Shown here piece after piece: positions 1 to 11,825 of a stretch of 64,000 bases of DNA. Location of the stretch: positions 1,111,820 to 1,175,819 of the forward strand of contig JAJEKV010000158.1 in the NCBI GenBank assembly GCA_021234155.1. The letters run 5' to 3'. The position numbers and the translations under genes were made by a program. The notes beneath the pieces were generated by a model. The model was given only the letters and a program-made list of their open reading frames with translations. It had not been told where the DNA came from and made no database searches. Origin of the DNA: Isoetes taiwanensis (Eukaryota > Streptophyta > Lycopodiopsida > Isoetales > Isoetaceae). Position 1 is the first letter of the stretch. Each line of letters starts with the position of its first letter.

Positions 1-722
1 TCAAGGCATGCTGGCTACTTGTGCATGAGCTCCATTCCTTGATTGACTCTGTACCGAGACGATTTTGCAGGCACTTTTTCTTACCTCATGTTTTACTTCT
101 GCAGAGAAAAATCGTGGCTTCGTCATCGCTGCTAACTTCCTTAAGCAAATAATAGGGCTCTAGAAGGTTGGACTGAAGATATAAGTCTGTTGTTTGTTGC
201 TTTCGGATATTCCTTGCCTTCAGACATTGCTTCCTTGCCCAGAGAGCAGACAGGATTCAGGTAGCATTTCTTTAGTTTTGACTGTGCTTCAGGTTTCAGA
301 CAGAATTATTTCTTCTTTTCCATGTCCTTTGCCAGAAGAAGCAACTTTGATCAGTTTACGTTGTTTTGCAGCTCCTTGGAGTTGATTTTCGTGGACAGAT
401 TTTATAGTCTCGCAGTATTTGGGGCTTATTGAAAGGAGGCCTTCATGTATCTCTTATCCAAGCATATTTTTCTTAGGTAATGCATCTGCATTCTGTTTGT
501 TCTTTCACACTTTAAGTGTTACATGCATAAATGCTTATCATTATAAGCTGTAATCATGTGCATAGAATACTGTGTGCCCAATAAACAATTTTTGATACTT
601 CTGATAGTAGTATAAGTTGCAATCATGTCATGTAAGCTATAACCTCAAATAATGTCACACATTTAGATATGCATCAACCTTTTGTGCATTTTTGCACAAT
701 TTTAAGTGTTATGTACGTGCAT
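1..722. other. AT-rich spacer, no gene seen
   Basis: I see no recognisable protein, RNA or element. The longest open frame is 63 codons, resembles nothing I know, and has no coding-like composition. Confidence 0.5.
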
Positions 723-1230
723 AAATTGTCAATTATGAAACTGTCTGGTAAATAGTGAAGTTAGAATTTGATGAAGTGGCAAATTAAAGCTATCACCTCC
801 TCTTTGTATTGTTAAACCTATGTTCATGGTTGTATTCTTTATAAGGTCATTTTTTCTAACTGCGGAACTGGGTGACATCAACCAAGTGAATGAAACAATG
901 ATAAGTATCCAGTACCCATCCTTAATACTGACAATAGGTTTTGTTTATTTTCTCTACGCAATTTAATCTTTAAATTGTCAATTATGAAGCTATCTGGTAA
1001 ATAGTGAAGTTAGAATTTGATGAAGTGGCAAATTAAAGCTATCACCTCCTCTTTGTTTTGTTAAACCTATGGCACGGGTTGTATTCTTTATAAGGTCATT
1101 TTTTCTAACTGCGGAACTGGGTGGCATCAACCAAGTGAATGAAACAATGATAAGTATCCAGTACCCATCCTTAATACTAACAATATGTTTTGTTTATTTT
1201 CTGTACGCAATTTAATCTTTAAATTGGTCA
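723..1230. repeat. 249-bp tandem duplication
   Basis: Two adjacent copies, 723-971 and 972-1220, keep an exact 249-bp period with only scattered substitutions. A ten-base start of a third copy follows at 1221-1230. The constant period without indels points to a fairly recent unequal-crossover or replication-slippage duplication of otherwise non-coding DNA. Confidence 0.9.
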
Positions 1231-2549
1231 GAAAATCTTTAGTCATTTACAGGTTGACAGAGGCTACATACATCTGGTGACTCATCTGGTGACTGGGAGG
1301 AGATTGCCTAAAGTAAGTTGCAGCTTGCAAAAAACTGTCGTAGCATTGCAATATTTAGATTTCTTTCTGTATGTATACTGGGAATGGACCCCTACATGTG
1401 TAGTAATACTACTAACCTTGCAGGAAGAATGCACCCTGGCAATTTAAGCTCAAAACCACAACGTGCTATCGGAGGCATCCCGGTCCACAAATCAGCATGA
1501 CATGAAAGAGTTTACATTGAGATACAGTAGATGAGACTTTTTGTCCAGAAAAAATGTGGTTTTGTGGAGCTCTGTTGTTGGGTCACAATCTTGATCCAGT
1601 TTAATGTTTGTCCATTATGCACTGTGCTACATTGCGTTTGCCAGTCGTGTTACCATGGCTGAGAATATAATAAAAAGCACAAAAATGCCTACCAAACTAT
1701 AAGCCTGACCAATGAGCCAATAAGCATTTTTGAGAAAACTCAAAAATAGCTTTGTTTGATTATATGCGCATTGAAACTCTTTCTCTCTCTCTGTCTTCTG
1801 CCAGCTGCTCTTAAATAATGGGTGGGAAATATGAATTTCATTACAAACGCCCTGTTTAACCAACATTATGTGCCAAAGCAGTGTTACATCTTTTTGCAAT
1901 ACCTCATTATAATAACCAAAATCCTTGCAACCCTTCATTTATAACATGTGATATCTCTTACTATTTACAACAAACATTGAGCTCAATTTATGAACAATCA
2001 TAACGATCTGTGTATGCCTAATGATCTTTGCTATCACATGATTTATGATTTTATGTGTCCATCTGATTTGTTATATCTTATCCTCACTGCAAATTGAAGC
2101 ATATGGTTTTCAATACGAATGGCGACTAATTGCTCTTTAAATATCACAATGAATGATTTTGTGCATCCATTTAGTTGTACAATTAGATTTATATGTGTGC
2201 CAATGGGCACTCAATACTCTATCTTGGCGATGACGATAATGGCACTCATGGCTTAATATGTGTATATCACTTATATCAAAACCATTAAGAAAAGCACCGA
2301 AAATGTCTCTTACAAGCAATAAAAATCTTGCAAATATATGATCAATTTGCACAACACCAATGCCAATCACAATAAGAATAGTTGAACATTTAGATCACAT
2401 TGGCAATGCGATCTCGATTAAGAATCTTTCAACCCCAGTATTGTGTGATATTCATCTTGGAGTAACGTGAACTTCGACTTACGATATACATTTTGGATTA
2501 ACATGGACTTCGACTTATGCGCGGCAACGCCGGGCTCACGTTTACTAAA
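1231..2549. other. Non-coding spacer
   Basis: AT-rich sequence with short random open frames on both strands (for example 1627-1938 minus). None resembles a known family, and no repeat structure was seen. Confidence 0.5.
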
Positions 2550-3369
2550 CCCCAGGAGACAGACCGGAGAGGCTAGACCCCAGGAGACAGGCCTTAGAAA
2601 GGTTGCCGAGGCAGCCTTTCCTGCCAACGCTCCTCTAGGAGGCCGTTTGCCAATGCCCTCCCCCCCCCCCTCCCGGAGCTCGGTTCCCCTATCCGACTGT
2701 TGAATCCGCCGTTCAAGTAATCTGCTTCGAGCAAGTTCAAAAAAAATCCAAGATCGGCCCGAGATAACTTATCAAACCGAGAAGCGTCTTGCGGGCAGTA
2801 CAAAGGCCATGTCGTCCGGAATGGAAAAATTACCCCAGAGAGCAAGTTACATGATCATTTTTGGCAACGAAAAAAACATGAACACGCTGCATGGCGGCAT
2901 TTTGTAGCCACATCCTAGGCGAATTGACTACGAATGTGTTAGACATGAGCTACTTTGGCACTTCTTGAAGAAGGGGTGGTCAGTTGCCCACGAAACTTGG
3001 TCCCCAGGGTAATGTCGATGTTCTGAGTCCATTGACAGAGCCAGTTCACAGTTCCGGAGTGGGGGGTCGCTCGTCCATCGTCAGGGGCCTTCAGGAGAGG
3101 ACTTTTGGGGCGAGCTACTTCCGGAAGGTTTTAAGGCCCTCGTCTTCTAGCGTCAACACACTCCCTCCACATGATGACATTGTTTGGGATATTCTGGGAT
3201 ATTTTGAGCGACCGATAGATACGAAACCCATTTTTTCAATTGCCATGGCTCTGCATGCATGTTTAGAGTTGGTGCATTGAGTTATCAATGAAAAGGACCA
3301 TGTTTTGACCTCCGAAATCTAAACCCTATGAGTTGCTATATAGGTTCTTGAAGGGTTACATCTCGAAGG

Positions 3370-3890
3370 CTCCAATATGCCACCTAGGCTCAAACATGTC
3401 AAGGTGGCTCAAACATGCCACGCGGGCTATCAAATGCCACCTTGGCTCCAACAGGCCAAGGTGGCTCAAACATGCTGCCTAGGCTCAAACATGCCAAGGT
3501 GGCTCAAACATGCCACATGGATTCCAACATGCCAAGGTGGCTCAAACATGCCACGTGGGCTCCAACATGCCACCTAGGCTCCAACATGCCACCTAGGCTT
3601 GAACATGCGAAGGTGGCTCAAACATGCCACCTATGTCAAACATGCTAAGGTGGCTCAAATATGCCACGTAGGCTCCAACATGCCACCTAGGCTCAACTAT
3701 GCCAAGGTGGCTCAAACATGCCACCTAGGCTCCAACATGCGACCTAGGCTCAAAGATGCCAAGGTGGCTCAAACATGCCATGTGGGCTCCAACATGCCAC
3801 CTAGGCTCCAACATGCCAAGGTGGCTCAAGCATGCCACCTAGGCACCAATATGCCACTTAGGCCACCTAGGCACTCCAAGTGGTGACATG
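3370..3890 (+). repeat. 19-bp hairpin minisatellite, array 1
   Basis: About 27 copies of a 19-bp monomer alternate mainly between two types, 'caaggtggctcaaacatgc' and 'cacctaggctccaacatgc'. Adjacent units pair: AGGTGGC in one type and GCCACCT in the next form a perfect 7-bp stem with an 8-nt loop, so the array can fold into a row of hairpins. Because 19 is not a multiple of 3, translation gives a 19-residue period in every frame; the resulting MPPRLKHAKVAQTCH-like ORFs are by-products. The array is the loop of the foldback element. Confidence 0.95.
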
Positions 3891-3945
3891 GCATGCCAAG
3901 TAAGCAAGACCAAGTTTTGACTAGGCCAAAAATGAAAAGATGTAT

Positions 3946-4075
3946 GCACCTAGTCATCCAAGAAAACGACTATGTTTTGGCCTCAAAAACGTAAACCCTA
4001 TGTGTTGCTAGGTTATTATAGGGTTTATGTTTCAGAGGTTAAAAGGTGGCCGTTTTCTTGGATAACTAGGTGCAC
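3946..4075. repeat. Imperfect palindrome
   Basis: The arm starting 'gcacctagtcatccaag' pairs with 'cttggataactaggtgc' about 110 bp further on. The match continues inward through 'aaaccctat'/'atagggttt'. The centre is near 4010, where the minisatellite flank meets the right arm of the foldback element. Confidence 0.8.
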
Positions 4076-4545
4076 ATTTTCTAAACATGCATGCGGAGCC
4101 ATGATAACTGAAATAACAAAGTTTGGATCTATTGGCCATCCCATATGATCCCAAACAATTTTGCTACTGCAAAAGGCACTCTTGACTTCTAATTGCCATG
4201 CTGGGAGGAGGATAAATATAAACCCCATTCTGTCAGTTCCTACTGCTTTACGTTTACGAAGTCGAATCTCCATTCCAGAGCCTTTGTACCGCCCGAACGA
4301 CAAAACACTTGGGTTTCTACACGGTCGACCGCAGGATGCTTCGCGGTTTGATAAGTTCTCCCGAACCGAAAATGGATTTTTTTGAACCTGCTCGAAGCTT
4401 GAAAATGGATTCAATGGTCGGATAGGGAAACCGAGCTCCGGGAAGGGGGGGCATTGGCATTTGCCTTCCCAGAGGAGCATTGGCAGGAAAGGCTGCCTCA
4501 ACAACCTTTCTGAGGTCCGTCTCCTGGGGTCTGGCCTCTCCCCTC

Positions 4546-4755
4546 TGGTGAGGAAGCCATGCAAAGTCCTGGCCTAGTTCGATTTGGGGAAGGGTGTCAG
4601 CGCAAGATCTCTCTATTCTATCCCTTGCCAAACTCCTCTATCAAAAATTCCAAAGGTTATCATATTTCTTGCATAAAGTCCTAGTCATCATGTCCATATC
4701 ACCACCATCTAGCCATGTCACCCAAAATTTCCCAACATCACCCAATGAAAAGACC
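4546..4755. other. Short spacer between inverted blocks
   Basis: Unique sequence between the right foldback arm and the inverted minisatellite flank. No gene was seen. Confidence 0.5.
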
Positions 4756-5150
4756 AAAGATGGACATCTTTTCATTTTTGGCCTAGTCAAACCTTGGCCT
4801 TGCTTACTTGGCATGCTATGTCACCACTTGGAGTGCCTAGGTGGCATGCTTGAGCGGTTTTGGCGGCATGTTGGAGCCCCCATGGCATGTTGGAGCTACC
4901 TTGGCATGTTTGAGCCTAGGTGGCATGTTAGAGCCTAGGTGGCATGTTTGAGCCACCTTGGCATGTTGGAGCCCACGTGACAAGTTGAAATCCACGTGGC
5001 ATGTTGGAGCCTTGGTGGCATGTTGGAGCCCAAGTGGCATGTTTGAGCCACCTTGGGATGTTGGAGCCAGCGTGGCATATTTGAGCCTAGTGGCATGTTT
5101 GAGCCATCTTGGCATGGTGGAGCCTAGGTGGCATGTTAGAGCCCATGTAA
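4756..5150 (-). repeat. 19-bp hairpin minisatellite, array 2 (inverted) with flank
   Basis: The same monomer family as array 1 on the opposite strand, from about 4838. The preceding 4756-4837 is an inverted copy of 3885-3950, the flank of array 1. Arrays 1 and 2 with their flanks therefore form a second, larger inverted repeat centred near 4355, nested across the right foldback arm. Confidence 0.9.
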
Positions 5151-5794
5151 TTGGGCCCTAAAGTCCATCATTCTGTTCCTGGACAAGATGATCCTCAAAA
5201 GGTTAATGTTAATGATGTGAAAAATGATAATCATACCATAAAAGGGAAAAAATAATTACAACAAGGGCTACTTGGGAGAATGGTAAATCTTTACGATACA
5301 GGGTATACGAGGAAGCCAAAAAAAAAAAAAGGCCCTACAATTTGCGGAAGAACAAACGCAAGGACATACATATGCAGGAGGAATACAAAAATAATGCAAA
5401 AAAAAAAACCATATATAAATTGCAAAGAACCAAGACAGTGCTTGGCGCTTCATAACTAGAACCAATACTGTAAAAACTAGAACAAACGAGGTGCTAATGT
5501 TGCCAAGAAAGTAGAATAAATAGGGGATTCTTATCATTTATTTTATTTGCTGGATCTATGGCTTGTAGCATTTTTTTGCAAAAGGCTTTTGCCCATTTAT
5601 TTTGTCCGGGCCATGTTACTTTCCTCAGTCCATAAAGGCTTCTCTGTAAATCTGAATTAAGTCTACTCTTTTGGCTTCAAGCATTCTCTTCAAAATATTA
5701 TAGCGTTAAAGAATTACACTTACAAAGTAAACACAGGTTAAAAAAATAAGCCCAAAAAACATAGCTCCTCAATGCATAGATAAGCTTGGAAGCC
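5151..5794. other. AT-rich insert between arrays 2 and 3
   Basis: It separates two minisatellite arrays of equal orientation and could be an insertion into one original array. It holds short A-runs (about 5319-5330 and 5397-5408). No recognisable coding sequence. Confidence 0.45.
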
Positions 5795-6362
5795 ACCTTG
5801 CATGTTGGAGCCTAGGTGGCATGTTGAAGCCATGTGGCATGTTTGAGCCACCTTGCCATGTTTGAGCCACCTTGGCACGTTGGAGCCTGCGTGGTATATT
5901 TGAGCCTAGTGGCATGTTTGAGCCACCTTGGCATGGTGGAGCCTAGGTGGCATGTTTGAGCCACCTTGGCATGTTTGAGCGTAGGTGGCATGTTGGAGCC
6001 TAGATGGCATGTTGGAGCCAGCGTGGCATGTTTGAGACACCTTGGCATGTTGGAGCCTAGATGGCATGTTTGAGCCACCTTGGCATGTTGGAGCCCCAGA
6101 TAGCATGTTTGAGCCACCTTTGCATGTTTGAGCAACCTTGACATGTTGGAGCCTAGGTGGCATGCTTGAGCCACCTTGGCATGTTGGAGCCTAGGTGGCA
6201 TGTTTGAGCCACCTTGGCATATTTATAAGCCACCTTGGCATGTTGAATCCTAGGTGGCATGTTGGAGTCTAGGTGGCATGTTTGAGCTCCCTTAGCATGT
6301 TGGAGCCTAGGATGCATGTTGGAGCCTATGTGGCATGTTTGAGCCACCTTGGCATGTTGGAT
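5795..6362 (-). repeat. 19-bp hairpin minisatellite, array 3
   Basis: About 30 monomers of the same family in minus orientation, with the alternating A/B pattern and hairpin potential. The ORFs across it are translated repeats in several frames and not genes. The array ends directly at the MITE that starts at 6365. Confidence 0.93.
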
Positions 6363-6364
6363 CC

Positions 6365-7148
6365 ATTTGGCATATTTTAAAATACTCGATATAACTTGAG
6401 TATGTGATTTGGCAAATCCTAAAATGCTTTTTATATTTTGAGTATGTGGTGCAGCACCTCAGTTTTTTTACAATGCGTTTATCTTGTTTTCTTTTGTCTG
6501 ATTTTGTTAGGGCCCGAAGGGCCCAAATTTTTTTTTTCAACTACCAACATATGAAACATTATTAATACAGACCATTGCATCCAACACATTTAAATAAAAA
6601 TCCCCCTGAAACCCCCTTTGGTTTAAGTGCATATTCACACGGGGGGTTACTTCGGGCAACGAGAGCTGTCGGATGGGCATATTTGCCCTATATTCCAAGA
6701 TCTGGACCGAACATAGCGATCCTCGCTTGTGGGGTATGCATGTACAAGTTTTTGTATATATCTTGATATTGAGGTTTGCAAAATACTATAAGATTTGAGG
6801 GAATGTACTTAATGGTGTTAATTTTGTACATGTATTGTAAGTTTTAGGGGCTCTCGCCGCCTCTACGTAACCCCCGTGTGAATATGCACCCAAACCAAAG
6901 GGGTTTTGTGGGGATTTTTATTTAAATGTGTTGGATGCAATGGTCCATATTAATAATGTTTCATATGTTGGTAGTTGAAAAAAATTTGGTTCCTTCGGCC
7001 CTAACAAAAATCGGTCAAAAGAAAACAAGATAAACGATTGTAAAAAAAACCGAGGTGCTTCCACATACTCAAAATATAAAAAAGCATTTTAGGATTTGCC
7101 AAATCACATACTCAAGTTATATCGAAGTATTTTAAAAATATGCCAAAT
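6365..7148. mobile_element. Foldback MITE, copy A (784 bp)
   Basis: Terminal inverted arms of about 300 bp begin 'atttggcatatttt' at 6365 and end with the complement at 7148. They continue through 'gggcccgaagggccc' and 'gtgcatattcacacgggggg'. The 175-bp centre has no coding capacity. The arms and the centre recur in copy B (29366-29855), which defines a family. No convincing target-site duplication was seen, possibly because the left side inserted into minisatellite array 3. Confidence 0.85.
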
Positions 7149-7169
7149 AGTTAAAGAAGTACTTGTTTC

Positions 7170-7625
7170 TTATGGTTTCAAAACATGGACACCGTGATCG
7201 GCCTCAATCTTTCGTCCTCGCATTTTCCCAAAGCATTCTAAAGCATGGAAGGTATGACCATGCCGACATACCCGTAAATGATTGTATTCCACAATCCAAC
7301 ATCCCGGCATTGGCAATGTGTGAAAGACTTCATGTGCCTCTTCCAAGCAACCACATTTTGCATACATGTCTACAAGAGCATTTGCTATCACTGATCAAAC
7401 CGAAACCCTTCTTGATAATTTGCTCATAAATATGCCTTGCTCTATCCATGGACCCAAGTCTTTGAATGCTTTTCAAAATGGCCCATCATATACTCATGAA
7501 TGTACCGCGCCTTTCAATGGCCCTAATGCTTGGCACTTGGCGATCATATCCAAGGTTCAATTAACACTTTCCAAAAGTTTCCCAACACCATTGCTCCTTC
7601 AACACGTGCATTTGCAGCAATAGTG
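7170..7625 (-). pseudogene. PPR protein remnant
   Basis: The 7170-7391 frame reads ANALVDMYAKCGCLEEAHEVF, a textbook plant PPR repeat core of the PLS/DYW class. A degenerate second repeat follows in the same ORF (YNHLRVCRHGHTFHALECF). Upstream on the minus strand (7392-7625) related sequence continues but in shifted frames with stops. Intact members of this family are organelle RNA-editing or RNA-processing factors of several hundred residues; only about 1.5-2 repeats remain here. This is a decayed fragment, abutting the MITE at 7148. Confidence 0.75.
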
Positions 7626-8629
7626 TATGCAGAGTCTGCAAGAAGGTGCATTACTGGAAGCACCATCAATATCATTTCTTAACTCATGATGGTGCATAAA
7701 GACATTGTTGACGACCTTCAATGCATTTTGGATAATTTGAACACCAATTTTCTGATCAAAATTCTCCATTGAAACTTTATCTAGCTCTTTTGCAACATGC
7801 AAATGCTACTCCACCACACGGAAACTTTATTTATGAGTAATGCCCGAGAAGCTTTGGGCAAAAATCTTTTCTTACCGGCACGATACCCTCTTCAATAGCC
7901 GCTTTGGTAGCATTAAGAGCATCGGTGACCCGGCTCTTTCTTTTCCCCAACCTCCAATTAGTTTGTTTGATAACAACATCAATTAAAAACCTATGGATGG
8001 CTGGGAGAGCATGGATGGCTGCTCCATGTGCTCCAAAACCCTGTTTAATCGGACAAAAACAAAGGAGAATCTATAGCTTATCGCTAAAAAGGAACAAAAA
8101 CAAAGGTCTTCATCTCCCATCACAAACCGGTGCATCCAATTTAGGAGGTAACAGGCGATCCAATAGGTCGAAACTATCCAATGTTTGTATTCAATAGGTC
8201 AAGACATCTTATAGATGTATCATCGCCACGGTGACAAGGTTTCAGTCTCCTCCACGCTTGCTTCATTCTCATCCCGGCGACCGGGATAACAAAACATCAA
8301 CACCCGCTAAGTAAGCCGGAAAAGGTGAATCAAAGAAACCGCTCAAGTATTTCGTTGAAAAAGATGCTTACGATTTTTGTAAAATCCTTCGTTGCAAAGC
8401 AATAGTAGGTATCAAGAGCGGCACCGCTACCGCAAAAACATGAACACCAATAAGTAAACTTAAAAAAATCAAAGAAACCGACAAGTAGTTCCAGACTTAC
8501 GGTATTTTCGAGTCGCAGTTGTCGAATCACTGGATTTGCCTCTTCCAGCTGAACTGTTCTGCTAAAATGCCGAAAGAGGGCAAAGCTTTTTTCATTTCGT
8601 AGCCTGCTTGCTTGATTCTTTGCTCTTAC
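7626..8629. other. No clear gene
   Basis: Mixed-composition sequence. The minus frame at 7599-7802 might continue the PPR remnant but has no readable motif. Nothing else was recognised. Confidence 0.4.
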
Positions 8630-9025
8630 CGGAATGGTATATCAAGAAAGGCACCGGATTTTCCATTGGCTTTTCACCGTGGCGTTGCGGAAGTTCCGAC
8701 CGATGCCAAGAAGGAGTTTTTCCGGAGACAATCATTGGATGTTGAAGGAAGCCAATAAGTTCCCAAACACATAACCCTAAAATGGGTTATCTCGAGGCTT
8801 GCATGTCGAGCAGAATAATAGTACAAGAAAATATAATAATATAAAAAGAAATATATGACATATGGGTCTAAACCATTGGAATTAGGCATCAAAATTAGTT
8901 TAAGCGTATGCGCACTCTAGATATACTAATTAGTATACCTCATCAAATACATCTATGAAATCATATAAAAACCTTAGGAAAAAACGTACAAAAATACAAA
9001 AGAAACCCCCTGTTATAATGCTACA
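8630..9025. repeat. Dispersed repeat, copy 1
   Basis: Partly matches 31697-32070 in the same orientation. The strongest shared block is 8975-9020, containing 'acaaaaatacaaaagaaa' and 'gctacatattg'; a weaker one is 'taaccctaaaatgggtt' near 8770 against 'gaaccctaaaataaggg'. The repeat begins where the LINE C-terminal domain breaks off, so it probably interrupts or truncated that LINE. Confidence 0.6.
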
Positions 9026-9374
9026 TATTGAAGTAAGATATTTTTGGAGCACAATATGAATTCCAGACATTCATAAAAAGATTTTTTTCAACCTGCTCAT
9101 TGATGTGCCAATATTTAGCTGCTTTGGAAGGTTGATTGGAATTGGATAAAAAGGCATAAACTCTGGACACTTTATACATATTTTTGCTGTTCAAAAGCCA
9201 ATCATTTTCTGGAATAGGATTAGCATCTATATCTCTGTTGGCTACTTTACTAATAATATGTCTATAAAGCAATCTATCAGTACTTGTACCCCTGATCTCA
9301 GCTTTGAGTCTGGTCCAAGAAATCCATCTTCCATTTGACCAGAGGTCACCTAGATTACATATGTTATTTAACAT
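9021..9374 (-). pseudogene. LINE zf-RVT domain, truncated
   Basis: The translation LWSNGRWISWTRLKAE followed by ENDWLLNSKNMYKVSRVYAFL and FMNVWNSYCAPKISYF is the start of the zf-RVT domain of plant L1 ORF2. The conserved cysteine/histidine part that should follow is absent. The sequence changes at about 9025 to the dispersed repeat. Confidence 0.85.
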
Positions 9375-9428
9375 CCATTTCTTATAAATCTGAGGATGAA
9401 TAATAGCTAAAGGGATGCCATCTCTTTT

Positions 9429-10196
9429 TTATAGGCTTGGATTCCAGAAGATACTCATTCTCTGATGAGCCTGATCAATACTAGAATGGGAGAATGCTTT
9501 GGATACATAATTCCAAGCCATCAATAGGTTTCTCATCAAAGGAGAGGTATTTGGTGCAGGTTTGACATCAATAAAAGCTGAGTGAGGGAGTTGATGATCA
9601 ATTGTAGGGTGCCCCTTAATGACACTTTTGGAAATCCAGTAGTTAAGGAAATCAGTAGCAGCATTTTTCCTTTGAAACAGAGCTTTCCATATATACTTAC
9701 CACCTAGAGCATAAGCTTGAAGTCTAAGATTTTTACACCCGAGACCACCTGCAGATTTTTTCCTTGTAACATAATCCCAGTTAACAAGATGCTTCTTGCC
9801 CCAGATAAAGTTTCTAATGATTCTCTCTAGTTGTTGATAGATGCATTTAGGAGCAATGAGGGCAGAAGAAAAATAAACATGTGAGCTGGCAATGACAGAA
9901 GAGGCAATAATAGATCTGCCAGCAAGAGATAGGCAACTGCCATAATTATTAAGTTTTTTTCTGATCTTGTCAACAATTGGGCTCCAGAGAGTTTTGATGT
10001 TAATATCCAGGCCTAAGGGCATACCTAGCAACTTAGTAGCTTGATTTGCAGCAACACATTTAATCCCAAAAATATATGAATGGTTAGGGGCACCAATAAT
10101 TACAGATTTTTGAGTATTCAAATGAATACCAGAGGCCTGACTGAAACTTTGGATGATTCTCAAGAAGAACTCAATATTTCTATCATCATTCTGCAA
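9429..10196 (-). pseudogene. LINE RT thumb and connection
   Basis: Continues the RT after a frame break. Recognisable plant-LINE motifs are SQASGIHLNTQKS, KLLGMPLG, LSLAGRSIIASSVI and FIWGKKHLVNWDYV followed by KSAGGLGCKNL. This stretch normally links the RT palm to the C-terminal zinc domain. It overlaps the upstream RT frame by 37 bp, as a 1-nt indel in a formerly continuous ORF2 would produce. Confidence 0.9.
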
Positions 10197-11233
10197 AAAA
10201 GAAAGTCATCTGCATATTGTAACAGAGTCAGCTGATTCTGAGAGTTTGGCATGACCAAACCCTTTATATTTCCCAAATTTTGATGATGTAAGATAACCCT
10301 TGTTAATTGATCAGCAGCAACAATAAAGAGATAAGGTGCTAAAGGGCAACCTTGTCTGACACCCTTTTGGAGGGGGAAGAATTTACTTGGAGAACCATTG
10401 ATCAAAATAGAAGATTGTGCACGAGAGTTCAACCCTATAATAAGATGAATCAGCTTTTCAGGGAAACCAATTTTTCTCAAGGCCTGCTCTAAGAAATCCC
10501 ATCTAATGGAATCAAAGGCTTTGAAAAAATCTAACTTCAAGAGAATGCAATTTTGATTAGAATGTTTGGCCCAGTGCAATCCCTCCATTGCAGCAATATA
10601 ATTGTCGAGAATGTATCTGTTTGGCAAGAAGGCAGACTGATTCAAGGAGATAGTATTCTGAAGATAGCCATTAATTCGATTAGCAATAATTTTTACACAG
10701 ACCTTATATGATGTATTAGTGAGGGAGATAGGTCTCCAGTCACTGAACTTTTCTGGATTATCTGTCTTTGGCACAAGGGTAACCAGACCTGAAGCTATGG
10801 CAGGATGCAAATGATTAGTCAACCAAAAACCCTGGATCATTTGAATGAAATCATATTTAATGGCATCCCAGAAATGGATATAAAACTCTGGGGGCAAGCC
10901 ACCAGGACCAGGACTTTTCCCCTTAGCAAGATGCAATAGGATAGATTTAATCTCATTTTCATTAGGAAGATCAATAATATTATCTGAGATTGGATTATTG
11001 TCATACTCAGGGAGATCATTTAAAAGATCAATAAATTGCTTGGCTTGAGGGGTCTGCCAGGAAATGTTACCATCATTAGAAAAAATTCCAGCATATTTAG
11101 AGTAGAAAAACTCACTTATATTTTTAGCATCTACCAGAGGGATATCATTATCATCTTTGATTGCTAGAATTTGATTCTTGTAAACTCTATTTTTGGCCAC
11201 TCTGAAGAAAAATTTCGAATTGTTGCTATCCAT
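10160..11233 (-). pseudogene. LINE reverse transcriptase
   Basis: A 357-residue frame with the RT blocks in order: KGKSPGPGGLPPEFY, then LVPKTDNPEKFSDWRPISL, then KLDFFKAFDSIRWDFLE (first catalytic Asp), GVRQGCPLAPYLF and LLQYADDFLFC (YADD catalytic pair). It ends by frameshift just after YADD, and the next ORF overlaps in another frame. The length and spacing match plant L1 RT. The catalytic residues are intact but the protein is split, so the copy is very likely inactive. Confidence 0.93.
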
Positions 11234-11252
11234 ATTGGAAAGATATTTTATT

Positions 11253-11825
11253 TTACATTTGACACCTACACCTTAGTAACTTCCTTCCTTCCTTCCTTCC
11301 TTTTGCCTCATATTCTTCCATAGCCTTTATTGCTTGCTCAATATTAGATTCTTGTAGATGAAGATCCCTGTTAAAGGGGTCATTTTGGATCTGGAGCCTT
11401 ATGTTTCTCATGTTGAGCAGACATCTTTTCTTTTCCTCTTTTCTTTTATCAAAATTATTTTTAGACCACTGCTTGATCCAGATTTTGGAGGCCTTCACAT
11501 TAGAATAGAAATCTCTCATAGATTGGAAAGGATTAACTCTTGGAAGATTTAAGTAGAAAGCTTTAAATTCTTCACAGAACTTGGCATTATTCAGCAAACT
11601 ACAGTTGAACTTATAAGGGCAGCTGGATCCTTTTTTAATGCTAAGCATGTGTTTGGTCTCGAGAAATTGAGGCTGATGGTCTGAAATAGAAGTGGCCTCA
11701 TCACTATAAACTACACAAGTATCCCAAAAAGGATTATCAGAATTATTGATGTAAAATCTGTCAAGAGCACAGAATACATGCTTGGCACCTTCTTGTTTAT
11801 TTGACCAAGTATATTTGGCTGTGGC
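11253..11825 (-). pseudogene. LINE endonuclease C-terminus and linker
   Basis: On the minus strand from about 11825 the translation gives YTWSNKQ, then LDRFYIN and finally TSISDHQP. These are the conserved C-terminal endonuclease motifs of plant L1 elements, including the catalytic S-D-H. The frame continues into a basic linker (11253-11648, KIWIKQWSKNNFDKRKEEKK). A short (TTCC)n tract at about 11279-11302 lies inside the linker and the frame is lost just after it. Everything N-terminal to the YTWSN block is missing, so the domain cannot be active. Confidence 0.85.

Larger units (their letters stand above)
2550..4545. mobile_element. Foldback-type element with long inverted arms
   Basis: The left arm (about 2550-3330) reappears inverted as the right arm (about 4025-4545). 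Matching anchors are a GC-rich block with 'gcagcctttcctgccaacgc' at about 2610 and its complement near 4490, the 'caaaccgagaagcg'/'cgcttcgcggtttg'-like block, and the segment at 3180-3330 against 4025-4190. The left arm is longer because of about 250 bp absent from the right. Between the arms lies a 19-bp minisatellite (3370-3890). No transposase is present. Long inverted arms around a tandem-repeat loop are typical of foldback (FB) elements or transposase-less MULE derivatives. No clear target-site duplication was found, so the exact ends are uncertain. Confidence 0.65.

Noticed and set aside
3377-6347. Several ORFs with MPPRLKHAKVAQTCH-like repeats
   Set aside because: They are the 19-bp minisatellite translated in several frames; a 19-bp period keeps any frame open by repetition. 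No start context or non-repeat domain.
3370-6362. CRISPR-like regular repeats
   Set aside because: The monomers are contiguous without unique spacers, lie in plant nuclear DNA and lack cas genes.
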